NCBI GenBank assembly: GCA_017432885.1
Contig: JAFRIE010000054.1
Coordinates: 1-64,000, forward strand
DNA: 64,000 bases
DNA from: Erysipelotrichaceae bacterium
GTDB lineage: Bacteria > Bacillota_I > Bacilli_A > Erysipelotrichales > Erysipelotrichaceae
Direction of reading: 5' to 3'
Shown here: positions 18,790 through 27,098 of the stretch, piece by piece
Layout of the letters: every line of letters starts with the position of its first letter
How positions within the stretch are numbered: position 1 is the first letter of the stretch
Notes under the pieces: generated by a model
Seen by the model: only the letters and a program-made list of their open reading frames with translations
What the model was told of the DNA's origin: nothing
The model's database searches: none
Program-made: the position numbers and the translations under genes

Positions 18790-19329
18790 ATGGCAAACAA
18801 ATACGCTGGAACACAGACTGAAAAGAACCTGCAGGCGGCTTTTGCGGGTGAATCACAGGCAAGAAACAAGTACACTTATTTTGCTTCTGCAGCAAAAAAA
18901 GAAGGATATGAACAGATTGCCGCACTGTTTTTAAAAACAGCTGAAAATGAAAAAGAACACGCCAAGATGTGGTTTAAGGAACTGGAAGGGATCGGAACGA
19001 CTGCCGAGAACCTGAATGCGGCCGCAGACGGTGAAAACTACGAATGGACAGATATGTATGAAGATTTTGCCAAGACTGCCGAAGAAGAAGGTTTCAAGGC
19101 TCTGGCTATTAAGTTCAGAATGGTAGGAGCGATCGAGAAACACCATGAGGAAAGATACAGAGCGTTGCTGCACAACGTTGAAGCACAGGAAGTTTTCGCC
19201 AAATCCGAGGTTAAGGTATGGGAGTGCCGCAACTGCGGTCACATCGTCGTAGGCCCTAAGGCTCCGGAAATGTGCCCGGTATGCGCACATCCGAAAGCCT
19301 ACTTTGAAGTCAACGCCGAGAATTACTAA
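18790..19329 (+). CDS. Rubrerythrin
   Basis: Non-haem di-iron peroxide-scavenging protein of 179 aa. The N-terminal four-helix ferritin-like domain (about 1-140) carries conserved Glu residues in [22 protein letters not shown] and EKHHEERY. The C-terminal rubredoxin-like domain binds iron through CRNCGH and CPVCAHP. It protects anaerobes against hydrogen peroxide, with electrons supplied by reductases not seen here. AAAGGAG precedes the ATG. It is monocistronic. Confidence 0.95.
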   Translation: MANKYAGTQTEKNLQAAFAGESQARNKYTYFASAAKKEGYEQIAALFLKTAENEKEHAKMWFKELEGIGTTAENLNAAADGENYEWTDMYEDFAKTAEEEGFKALAIKFRMVGAIEKHHEERYRALLHNVEAQEVFAKSEVKVWECRNCGHIVVGPKAPEMCPVCAHPKAYFEVNAENY

Positions 19330-19334
19330 AAAAG

Positions 19335-19364
19335 AATCAGATGTCCTAGGACATCTGATTTTTA
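19335..19364. terminator. Bidirectional terminator between rubrerythrin and murI
   Basis: AATCAGATGTCC-TA-GGACATCTGATT, a 12-bp stem with T runs on both strands, serving the two convergent units. Confidence 0.88.
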
Positions 19365-20144
19365 TACCATGCCGATATTGATATTATTCAAGATCGCGGA
19401 TGCGGTCTTTTTAAATCCCTGCGGATCAGCTGTCACAAGATAGATCTTTTCCGGATCAGGATCATCGCTTAAGAGATCCTGTTTTTGTAAGAGCTCATTC
19501 AAGTCTTCGATGGCGCAGGCCGAAGAAGAGATCACGGCAGTTTCAGGAAGCAGTTCTTCTACCTTTTCTTTCAAAACATCATAATGAGTACAACCCAGAA
19601 TAATGGTGTCGACTCCTTTCAGTTTCAGAATATCGGTATATTCTGTAAGAATTGCGTTCATTTCCGGATCGTTTCCGTCTTTCCCTTTTTCAATCATGAC
19701 CGCCAATTCAGGACAGGCGAGAGAATAAACCTCAACGCTTTCATCAAAAGAATGAATCACTATTTCATACTCTTTTGAACGGGTCGTAGCTGCCGTTGCC
19801 ATAACACCGATCTTTTTGTTTCTGCTGACGGTGCAGGCTTTTCTGGCTGCAGCTTCGATGACGCCCAGCACAGGAATATCACTTTGCTTTTGCAGGATCT
19901 TTCTGGCGGCAGAATCAGCTGTATTGCAGGCAATCAGAATTGCTTTGAGATCGTATCTGTTCAATATCGCAACATCATTCAGGGCAAATTCTACGATCTG
20001 TTTCCGTCTTCTTGATCCGTAAGGCATGTTCTTGGTATCCGCAAGAAAAACGATATTCTCGTTTGGCAGTTGTGCGATCAAGTTTCTGACAACGGTTAGA
20101 CCTCCGATCCCGGAGTCAAACACGCCAATGTATTTCTTGTTCAT
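19362..20144 (-). CDS. murI: Glutamate racemase
   Basis: Cofactor-independent racemase (260 aa) making D-glutamate for peptidoglycan. The N-terminal signature GVFDSGIGGLTVVR is present, with the two catalytic cysteines in IACNTADSAA and LGCTHYDVL. Its start overlaps the murD stop by 4 nt (ATGA) and it is transcribed after murD, so D-Glu synthesis and its attachment to UDP-MurNAc-L-Ala are genetically coupled. Confidence 0.95.
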   Translation of the reverse strand: MNKKYIGVFDSGIGGLTVVRNLIAQLPNENIVFLADTKNMPYGSRRRKQIVEFALNDVAILNRYDLKAILIACNTADSAARKILQKQSDIPVLGVIEAAARKACTVSRNKKIGVMATAATTRSKEYEIVIHSFDESVEVYSLACPELAVMIEKGKDGNDPEMNAILTEYTDILKLKGVDTIILGCTHYDVLKEKVEELLPETAVISSSACAIEDLNELLQKQDLLSDDPDPEKIYLVTADPQGFKKTASAILNNINIGMV

Positions 20145-21478
20145 AATGCGTTCACGATTTCCTTGAAGTGCCTTCCTCTTTCTTCATAGCCGGAATACTG
20201 GTCAAAACTGGATGTCGTGGGAGAAAGGAGAACAATATCGCCTTTCACGGCTAGCTTTTCTGCCTCGGCTACGGCTTCGTTCAGCGTTGTTACGATGATC
20301 GGATCTCTCCAAAGATCACAGGCAATTCTTCTTCCGGCCGTACCAAAACCGATGATCTGCTTCACGCAACCCAGATGTTTTCTCATCTCCGTCATGTCGA
20401 GACCCTTTTCATAGCCTCCAACTAGAAGTATGACGCCTTTTTCAAAAGAATCCAGGGCTGTAATCGTTGCATCCGTATTGGTTCCCTTGGAATCGTTATA
20501 GTATTTCACGCCGTTTCTCTCCCGGACAAATTCAATACGGTGTTCCACACCCTTAAAGGCTGAGATAGTTTCTATGATATCTTTATTGGAAATACCCAGA
20601 AGTTTTGCCACGGTGACCGCGATCATGACATTCTGAATGTTATGTTTTCCAACCAGAGAAATTCTATCTACAGGCAGCACATCTTCGCCGTTTATCCGGA
20701 TGTTGCCGTCAGATAAGCAGGCATAGCAGTTGTCTTTTTCTAAGGAAAAAGTTCTGACCTGGCAATGGATCGGATACTTGTTTGTATACTCTTTCAGTAT
20801 TTCGTCATCGGCATTGTACAGAAAGACATCGTTGTCTCTCATGTTCCGGTAAACTTCCGTTTTAGATTTGTAATAGGCATCCAGGGAACCCATGGTTTCC
20901 AGATGATCCGGGGTCAGATTAATGATCACGGCGATCTCTGGTCTAAAAACATCAATATCGACCAGCTGATGATTTGAGATTTCCAATGAGATATAATGAC
21001 CTTCTTCCTCCATCAGCCCATGTTCCAGAACAAGTTCACATAAAGGAGTTCCGATATTGCCCCCGACATGTGCCTTGTCCCTAAATGCCTTTTTTAGCAG
21101 TTCATAGACAAGTGTCGTTGTTGTCGTCTTGCCGTTGGTTCCGGTTATAGCGATATAGTGCTGCGGCTTGCTGACTTGGAAGGCGAGTTCGATTTCGGTG
21201 ATGATCGGGATCTTTCTTTCTTCCAGCTTTTTAACAATAGGCGATACAGGAGGCACACCGGGATTCTTTATAACCAGATCAAAGTCTCTGTCGAAAACGG
21301 ACATATCCTGGCCGACGATTTCTACACCGATCTCCTCCAGAAATTCTTTTTCCGTCGCATTCGGTTCTTTTCTTTCCGATAGGGTGATCGTGGCACCGAG
21401 TTTATGCAGCATTCTGATTGCAGCCATCCCGGATCTTGCCAGACCGATCACGAGTACTTTTTTATTCCTATATTCCAT
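20141..21478 (-). CDS. murD: UDP-N-acetylmuramoylalanine--D-glutamate ligase
   Basis: Cytosolic Mur ligase (445 aa) adding D-Glu to UDP-MurNAc-L-Ala. It has an N-terminal Rossmann-type UDP-binding domain (VLVIGLARSGMAA), the ATP-binding P loop ITGTNGKTTTTTL, the central motif and YNDSKGTNTDAT in the late part. It is the first gene of a two-gene murD-murI operon. The start codon has only AGG directly against it and a -10-like TAAAAT 7 nt upstream, suggesting a leaderless mRNA. Confidence 0.96.
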   Translation of the reverse strand: MEYRNKKVLVIGLARSGMAAIRMLHKLGATITLSERKEPNATEKEFLEEIGVEIVGQDMSVFDRDFDLVIKNPGVPPVSPIVKKLEERKIPIITEIELAFQVSKPQHYIAITGTNGKTTTTTLVYELLKKAFRDKAHVGGNIGTPLCELVLEHGLMEEEGHYISLEISNHQLVDIDVFRPEIAVIINLTPDHLETMGSLDAYYKSKTEVYRNMRDNDVFLYNADDEILKEYTNKYPIHCQVRTFSLEKDNCYACLSDGNIRINGEDVLPVDRISLVGKHNIQNVMIAVTVAKLLGISNKDIIETISAFKGVEHRIEFVRERNGVKYYNDSKGTNTDATITALDSFEKGVILLVGGYEKGLDMTEMRKHLGCVKQIIGFGTAGRRIACDLWRDPIIVTTLNEAVAEAEKLAVKGDIVLLSPTTSSFDQYSGYEERGRHFKEIVNAL

Positions 21479-21485
21479 CCTAGAT

Positions 21486-21491
21486 ATTTTA
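21486..21491 (-). promoter_or_regulatory. -10 box directly before murD
   Basis: On the minus strand TAAAAT is followed by ATCTAGG and then the murD ATG. The predicted transcription start lies on or next to the start codon. The -35 is weak. Confidence 0.4.
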
Positions 21492-21500
21492 TCATTATTA

Positions 21501-21529
21501 TTGACTTAATAAAATGATTGGGTTTTAAT
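21501..21529 (+). promoter_or_regulatory. Promoter of the DUF1934-rpoE-HAD-ispF-GNAT unit
   Basis: TTGACT (21501-21506), a 17-nt spacer and TTTAAT (21524-21529). The DUF1934 ATG is only 10 nt further on, so any 5' leader is about 3-4 nt. Confidence 0.7.
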
Positions 21530-21539
21530 ATATGCAGTA

Positions 21540-21875
21540 ATGATTGAAGTAGTACTCAGCCATCCCGATACCGGATATTGCGAGAAAACGCTTGTGGAAG
21601 ATGCTTCCGACAGGCGCTGTTTTATCTATGCCGACAAGGAGTCGGCACAGTGTGAATTCTGTATCTATGAGGACGGTCTGAGTTTTTTCCGGCAGGCGGA
21701 AGACCATATGCTGGAACTGCACCTGAAGCAAGATGCGTATGCGAAAATCATCACCGAGGAAGGAATTCTAAGATTTGATATAAAAGTGGTTGATTTTAAA
21801 TTGAATAGTGATATATTGATAGTACGTTACATCATTAATGATGAAAACAGAACAATAGAGATTAAGTATTATTAG
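21540..21875 (+). CDS. DUF1934 family protein (YwiB-like)
   Basis: Small beta-rich protein of 111 aa matching the DUF1934/YwiB pattern of a lipocalin-like barrel (YIND-like C-terminal YIINDENRTIEIKYY). In Bacilli ywiB lies close to rpoE and argS; the same linkage to rpoE (14 nt downstream) supports the call. Its function is not known in any organism I can recall. There is no Shine-Dalgarno. Confidence 0.72.
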   Translation: MIEVVLSHPDTGYCEKTLVEDASDRRCFIYADKESAQCEFCIYEDGLSFFRQAEDHMLELHLKQDAYAKIITEEGILRFDIKVVDFKLNSDILIVRYIINDENRTIEIKYY

Positions 21876-21888
21876 GAGTTTACGAATA

Positions 21889-22203
21889 ATGGCTTGTGCT
21901 AAATCAATGACGGATGTGGCATTCGAGATCATGTCCAAGAAGAAACGTGCGATACAGTTCAAGAAGCTGTGGGAAGAGGTTTCCAAGGTCTACGGCGTAA
22001 GGAACGACCAGGTTGCGCAGTTCTATGCGGATATGACCCTGGATTCAAGATTTGTATCGTTAAAAGGGAACAGATGGGACCTGATCAATCGCCACAAATA
22101 CGAAGAATCGCATGTGGATATCTCACAGATCGAACTGGATGAGGATGAACCGGAAGAAGGGGAAGAGGATCCTGACGTGATCGTGGAGAAGGAGAATTAT
22201 TAA
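21889..22203 (+). CDS. rpoE: RNA polymerase delta subunit
   Basis: Delta factor of RNA polymerase, 104 aa, which aids core recycling and promoter selectivity in Bacilli-type bacteria. It has the N-terminal HARE-HTH fold (FEIMSKKKRAIQFKKLWEEV, then FYADMTLDSRFVSLKGNRWDL) and a short acidic tail (DEDEPEEGEEDPD). The tail is much shorter than in Bacillus (total ~170 aa), as in several Erysipelotrichia and Lactobacillales. A terminator follows. Confidence 0.93.
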   Translation: MACAKSMTDVAFEIMSKKKRAIQFKKLWEEVSKVYGVRNDQVAQFYADMTLDSRFVSLKGNRWDLINRHKYEESHVDISQIELDEDEPEEGEEDPDVIVEKENY

Positions 22204-22225
22204 AGACTCTAAGGAGTCTTTTTTT
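22203..22225 (+). terminator. Intrinsic terminator after rpoE
   Basis: AAGACTC-TAAG-GAGTCTT followed by T7. Its T tract abuts the -10 box of the next gene. Confidence 0.85.
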
Positions 22226-22226
22226 G

Positions 22227-22232
22227 TATAAT
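22227..22232 (+). promoter_or_regulatory. -10 box directly before the HAD gene
   Basis: A perfect TATAAT is followed by GAACGT and ATG at 22239: exactly 6 nt, so the transcript should start on the A of the start codon. There is no Shine-Dalgarno. The best leaderless example in the window. Confidence 0.7.
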
Positions 22233-22238
22233 GAACGT

Positions 22239-22865
22239 ATGAAGTATGTCGTTTTTGATTTCAACGGAACGGTCCTGGATGATATCGAAGTATGTCTCAA
22301 GGCCGAGAATCATACCATTGAACACTTCGGTCTTGACCGCGAGCCTTTGACCATGGACGAGTATCTGCACATCTTCACTTTCCCGGTAAAGAGTTACTAT
22401 GAACAGGTAGGATTCGACTGGAACAAGAATTCCTATGAAGAAGTGGGACAGTACTGGTTCAGTTGGTATCGGGCCTTACGGGATGAATACAGAGTCTATG
22501 ACGGTGTAATAGAAGTTCTAAAGAAGAACCGCGCAAAAGGGAACAGGAATATCCTTCTGAGCGCTTCCAGTCTGGTAGAACTGAAGAAACAGCTGCAGGA
22601 GCTGGAAATCGAGGAGTATTTCGATGAAGTGCTGGGTCTGGGAGATATTTATGCCTATTCAAAGATCGATGTAGCAAAAGACTGGATCAAAGACAAGGAT
22701 CCGAAGGACTGCATGATGATCGGTGATTCTCTGCACGATCTGGATACGGCAAGAGCCATGGGGATAGACTGTATTCTGGTGGCGAAGGGTCATCAGGCAA
22801 AGGATGTCCTTTTGAAGGAATACGATAAAGTGGTAGATGACATCAGGGAGGTGGAACTGATATGA
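22239..22865 (+). CDS. HAD-superfamily hydrolase
   Basis: Phosphatase-like HAD protein of 208 aa. Motif I is [10 protein letters not shown] (nucleophile Asp, with Asn where Asp/Gly is commoner), motif II is the Ser in LLSASS, then comes a Lys, and motif IV is [16 protein letters not shown]. The closest general type is phosphoglycolate-phosphatase-like; the substrate is unknown. The ATG at 22239 is chosen because the in-frame TTG at 22224 lies within the preceding terminator and promoter. It overlaps ispF by 4 nt (ATGA). Confidence 0.85.
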   Translation: MKYVVFDFNGTVLDDIEVCLKAENHTIEHFGLDREPLTMDEYLHIFTFPVKSYYEQVGFDWNKNSYEEVGQYWFSWYRALRDEYRVYDGVIEVLKKNRAKGNRNILLSASSLVELKKQLQELEIEEYFDEVLGLGDIYAYSKIDVAKDWIKDKDPKDCMMIGDSLHDLDTARAMGIDCILVAKGHQAKDVLLKEYDKVVDDIREVELI

Positions 22866-23338
22866 GGATCGGACAGTCCAAGGATATACACAGGCTGGTG
22901 GAGGGAAGAGATCTGATCATCGGAGGTGTAAAGATTCCTTATGAGAAGGGCCTGCTGGGGCATTCGGATGCGGATGTGCTGCTGCATGCGATCATAGAAT
23001 CTCTGATCGGCGCGATAGGCCTGAAAGACATCGGTACGCATTTTCCGGACAAGGATCCCAAGTACGAAGGTATTTCTTCCCTGAAACTGCTGGATGCGAC
23101 CTATGAAATGCTTAATGAGCACGGATACGAGGTCGTCAACATCGATTCTCTGATCGTCATCGAGAAGCCAAGAATTGCCCCGTACATCGATGAAATGAGA
23201 AGGAACATAGCGGAACACCTGCATTGCGATATTTCGCAGATCAACGTCAAGGCGACATGTGGTGAAGGCCTGGGCTTTATCGGCAAGGGGGAAGGCGCCA
23301 TGGCGGAGGCGGTCTGTCTGATCGAAGAGAAGAAATGA
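22862..23338 (+). CDS. ispF: 2-C-methyl-D-erythritol 2,4-cyclodiphosphate synthase
   Basis: Fifth enzyme of the MEP isoprenoid pathway, 158 aa, normally a trimer. Metal ligands are D8 and H10 (SKDIHRL) and H42 (ADVLLHAI), with the conserved GHSDADV and the C-terminal [16 protein letters not shown]. Its presence shows the organism makes isoprenoids through the MEP route. ispD is not adjacent. It overlaps the genes on both sides by 4 nt. Confidence 0.96.
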   Translation: MRIGQSKDIHRLVEGRDLIIGGVKIPYEKGLLGHSDADVLLHAIIESLIGAIGLKDIGTHFPDKDPKYEGISSLKLLDATYEMLNEHGYEVVNIDSLIVIEKPRIAPYIDEMRRNIAEHLHCDISQINVKATCGEGLGFIGKGEGAMAEAVCLIEEKK

Positions 23339-23793
23339 AGATATCAGAAACAGAACTCAATGATGAAATCCTGCAGGAACTGATCGCTCTTTCCGTAGAA
23401 TGGGAGAATGAAGACAGCTGCTACGGCTACCGTTCCAACCGGAAAGATGACATTGAAGGGAACAGGATCTTCATTGCGGAAGAAGAGGGAGAGATCATCG
23501 CTTATCTCTTCGGACACAGCGCAGAGTCGAAGGACCAAAGTTCCATCATTCCCGACGGAACAGTCTGTTTCGAAGTCATGGAGATCTATGTCCGGAAGGA
23601 ATACAGAAATCAAGGCATAGGAACACGACTTTTCAATTATGCGGAAGAACAGATCAGTGATGATTATATTACCTTAAGTACGGCAACCAAGAACTGGAAA
23701 GCCATCCTGCACTTCTATATCGATGAACTGGACATGACTTTCCACAGTGCCAGACTGTTCAAGAAAACAAACAAAGACAACGCATCCGGATGA
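23335..23793 (+). CDS. GNAT family N-acetyltransferase
   Basis: Acetyl-CoA-dependent acetyltransferase of 152 aa, single GNAT domain. The strand [16 protein letters not shown] is followed by the CoA-binding motif [16 protein letters not shown] (consensus R/Q-x-x-G-x-G/A). The substrate is unknown. It is the last gene of the rpoE-linked unit, overlapping ispF by 4 nt and followed by a terminator. Confidence 0.87.
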   Translation: MKISETELNDEILQELIALSVEWENEDSCYGYRSNRKDDIEGNRIFIAEEEGEIIAYLFGHSAESKDQSSIIPDGTVCFEVMEIYVRKEYRNQGIGTRLFNYAEEQISDDYITLSTATKNWKAILHFYIDELDMTFHSARLFKKTNKDNASG

Positions 23794-23804
23794 TGCGTTT
23801 TTTT
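23779..23804 (+). terminator. Intrinsic terminator
   Basis: AACGCATC-CGGAT-GATGCGTT followed by a T run. The stop codon of the GNAT gene lies in the loop and stem. Confidence 0.82.
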
Positions 23805-23877
23805 AAAGTGTTATTCATTTTATAAATCATAAAACTGATATAATGATACTGTAGTGAGTAACAGGGGGTTCGATATC

Positions 23878-26800
23878 ATGAAAAGATTGCTGATGGTCTT
23901 TCTTGCCGTTGTTTTACTGTGTTCATCCCTGATGATAAATACCATCAAGGCAGATGATGATAATTCCGGTATATCAGAAGAAGAAACAGAAACTGTTGAG
24001 GAAATAGAAAGTGAAGAAACGGAAGAAGAATCTGAGAATACTAATAGTGGATCGGAAGAGGATACTGTTGATGAAACAGATTTAAAAATAGAAGAGCCTG
24101 TTTATGATGTAGAAATGCCAACCGAACCTGTGACAGGTGAGATAGAAAGCCTATTACCTTCCGGTAATCAGATACAAAGCCTGGAATCCGGATATATCGA
24201 TTTTCAATACTGGAATGACAATGACAAAATCACAAAAAACAGCGATGGACTCTGGTGCCGATCATTAACCCCTCCAGGCAGTTTGAGAAGCATAATCAAC
24301 TCTATCATAGCCTGCAAGGATCATAATCAGATCCTGGTCTTTTCACTTCTTTATTTTGATGATAACGAAAACAATTCTTTCTCTTTTACCACAAATGGTT
24401 CATCTTATGGTGGTATAAGAGGGATTTTCGAAGAAGGCTATTACGATACATACAATACCATTGAACGGATAATCGAAAACAATTACGTAATGATTTATGA
24501 AGTAAACTCATGGGTCATCTACATTGATCTGTATAACGGAACAATTACATTCAATGATGCCTTCTATACCGCAATAAAAAAGAAAAAAACATGGGGTGTT
24601 TATTTATATGGACCATCATTAGACAAAAATGTAACTTATGTTTTAGATGAAAATGCCGATATCAATCTGATGGACGATGAGCCGGTAACCATAAATCCTT
24701 CCTGTGATTATTCAGTTGGCTGCAATCATGAGAAGCTTGATCTAGATTCCATTTCCATAACGGATGAAGATGGAAATGATAGAAAAAACTCATTCCATTT
24801 CAAACTGTTTAAAGATAAGTGCCTTTTTTATGTATATTCAAATTCAAACATAGAAACATTTTATCTATCTTTTTCAACAGAAAGTGGCATCAGTAAAACA
24901 AAAACAGTAATTGTTCAAAAACAAGGATTGTATTTTAGTGGCTGGGAGCTTATGGAAGATGATGACTCCTTTGGCAATCTTTCCCGTTTCCAAAGATATA
25001 CCGAAGCAAAAAACTTCCCGTATAAGTTTTTCTATCTCGATGAAAACGGGAAAAAACATCTATTAAATGCTTCTGATGTCACGGTTGAAAATGGAACTGC
25101 AACTTTAAAAGATGGCATCTATCAGTATTGGCCAAATTCGCATGATTGTCTGGAATATGATGTTATTCGTTTTGATCAGTGCAATTTAGGTATTCATGTG
25201 TTTTCCTATACAGATGAACAAGGAAATACTTATGAAAAGCAGATGGAAGTATTTATGCCGGAGTTTTTTGCGGTAGAGGGCAACTATTCTGATGTATCGC
25301 AGATCGATTATCACGATGCAACGGAAATGCCTCTTCTTCATGAAGGGGAATCCGCCTGGTTTACTTTCTGTACAACGAACGAAGACGGTTCTTATAGCAT
25401 TACTGAAGACTATGAATACTTTGATCCATACGAATTAACTCGTTTTCAAAACGGATTCGTATATATAAAAAGAGGATTACAAAGCGGGGAAGAGCATCCG
25501 GTTGTTACTTATAACGGTGCCCATTACGGAGAAGAATACGGTTTGGGTTATGTGACGATCCTTGCCCAGGTTCCTGATATCGATGATGATTATGATAACA
25601 GGACTTTCTACTACAACAACGAACTCATCCGTACCGGATTTGCGAGTGCCGAGGGAGACAGGCTGATACTGACCGACAGATCCAGCCGGATGTTCAGCCC
25701 GGTCGAGACGGAAGTTGATCTTATTCTGGGAGCGGGAATCCTCGACCCCGGTTCAGGATCGATCACGGACTGCGCACCTCAGAGTTTCTACGACTGCATC
25801 AGCAATGTCCGTGTCAAGATCGAGGATCTTACTGTTCCCGGAACAATGAGGGTGATCAACGCCGATTCGACAGGAAAGCTGACTACGGGCAGGGAAATGA
25901 CCGGTTACGGCGTGAAGACTTATTTCATCAGACTGCTGATCCAGCCGAATGTCGGATTCAACTCCAAAATCACCATGACTTATGATGTTAAACTTCCTGA
26001 TCAGGATAAGAAAACGGTAACGGCATATATTCCGTTTGAAGTGTATTCCTTTAATACGGTCAACGTAGATCTAAGTGATGAACCGGATATGGATGGCCTG
26101 AATGCGGTATTATCGGATCCGCAGCAGTTTAAGGCCTATCTGGAAGAGAATAACTATGAAACAGATGAGAATACTTATCTTTATGTTTCTCTTCCGGAAA
26201 AGGAATTTGAAGGCGTTCTAACGATTGACACAAAAGAAAACGATTCGGATTATGCGGAACTCTTTATCAAAGGGGCATATCCGGATGAAGAGGGCAATTA
26301 CGCTACTGTCATCAACGGCGGGATCATCGTCAATTCCGGTAATCCGCATATCAGTAATCTTAAATTCGTTGCGAACGAGGATTATCCGATCACTTCCGTT
26401 TCGGGAGATCCGTATCTCTGTGCTGTTTATACGAATGGAAACAACGGAACGGACCCGTATCTTTCGGAAGTGAATGATATCAGTAACAACCGTTTTGAAG
26501 GATATGATAAGGCGGTATGGTGTGACGGAGCAGGTACAACGATCGGTATTGTAGACTGCGTCTTTGAGAATTGCGATACGGCGATCGTTCTGAATACGGA
26601 GGACTATCGCAGATTCGGAAGCAATCACGGCGATATCTTTATCGACTGTACGACCGGTATTGAGATCATCCGTTTTGAAGGAGCTTTCTCACCGTATCAA
26701 CTGTACTTCAGCGATATGCAGTTCTACTATTCTAAAAACGACGGTCAGGGAACAGATTACAGGATCTGGACCGATGACAGTTTCTTCTTTACAAACAACT

Positions 26801-27096
26801 ATTACGGCATTGATGCCGGTACAGGCATGACTAACGGCAACATCCGCAGCGCGACAGTAGACTATGCGGGCGGAAGCAATGGCGAAGTCGCGACCAATCC
26901 GTGCATCAGGTATCCGGAAGAAAGCGTTATGCTTGGCATCGACCCTGCAGACGGTCTGAAAACCAGGATCTTCTCCGGAACCGAGACGATCATCAATACC
27001 CTGGATCTGCTGAATCTGTACGATCCTTTACAGATTTTCGTGTGTGATCCTTCCAGCGGCAATCCGCTTGGTGCACTGGAGATAGGAGGGGAATAG
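23878..27096 (+). CDS. Large secreted protein with C-terminal beta-helix-like region
   Basis: Exported protein of about 1072 aa. A signal peptide (about 1-23, LLMVFLAVVLLCSSLMINTIKA) is followed by a Glu/Thr/Ser-rich low-complexity linker (about 24-95), several beta-rich Ig-like segments, and a C-terminal ~250-aa region (about 770-1020) with spaced 'G-x-V/I-x-N/D-C-x-F' rungs (ISNNRFEGYDKAVWCDGAG, GIVDCVFENCDTAIVLN) as in right-handed parallel beta-helix surface proteins. No LPXTG or TM anchor is present at the end. The ATG at 23878 follows AGGGGG; an in-frame GTG at 23854 would precede that site. The first ~1.3 kb is clearly more AT-rich than the rest. Confidence 0.75.
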   Translation: MKRLLMVFLAVVLLCSSLMINTIKADDDNSGISEEETETVEEIESEETEEESENTNSGSEEDTVDETDLKIEEPVYDVEMPTEPVTGEIESLLPSGNQIQSLESGYIDFQYWNDNDKITKNSDGLWCRSLTPPGSLRSIINSIIACKDHNQILVFSLLYFDDNENNSFSFTTNGSSYGGIRGIFEEGYYDTYNTIERIIENNYVMIYEVNSWVIYIDLYNGTITFNDAFYTAIKKKKTWGVYLYGPSLDKNVTYVLDENADINLMDDEPVTINPSCDYSVGCNHEKLDLDSISITDEDGNDRKNSFHFKLFKDKCLFYVYSNSNIETFYLSFSTESGISKTKTVIVQKQGLYFSGWELMEDDDSFGNLSRFQRYTEAKNFPYKFFYLDENGKKHLLNASDVTVENGTATLKDGIYQYWPNSHDCLEYDVIRFDQCNLGIHVFSYTDEQGNTYEKQMEVFMPEFFAVEGNYSDVSQIDYHDATEMPLLHEGESAWFTFCTTNEDGSYSITEDYEYFDPYELTRFQNGFVYIKRGLQSGEEHPVVTYNGAHYGEEYGLGYVTILAQVPDIDDDYDNRTFYYNNELIRTGFASAEGDRLILTDRSSRMFSPVETEVDLILGAGILDPGSGSITDCAPQSFYDCISNVRVKIEDLTVPGTMRVINADSTGKLTTGREMTGYGVKTYFIRLLIQPNVGFNSKITMTYDVKLPDQDKKTVTAYIPFEVYSFNTVNVDLSDEPDMDGLNAVLSDPQQFKAYLEENNYETDENTYLYVSLPEKEFEGVLTIDTKENDSDYAELFIKGAYPDEEGNYATVINGGIIVNSGNPHISNLKFVANEDYPITSVSGDPYLCAVYTNGNNGTDPYLSEVNDISNNRFEGYDKAVWCDGAGTTIGIVDCVFENCDTAIVLNTEDYRRFGSNHGDIFIDCTTGIEIIRFEGAFSPYQLYFSDMQFYYSKNDGQGTDYRIWTDDSFFFTNNYYGIDAGTGMTNGNIRSATVDYAGGSNGEVATNPCIRYPEESVMLGIDPADGLKTRIFSGTETIINTLDLLNLYDPLQIFVCDPSSGNPLGALEIGGE

Positions 27097-27098
27097 AA

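Noticed and set aside
18731..18934. 67-codon ORF overlapping the start of rubrerythrin
   Set aside because: It is another frame of the rubrerythrin gene and promoter with no recognisable product.
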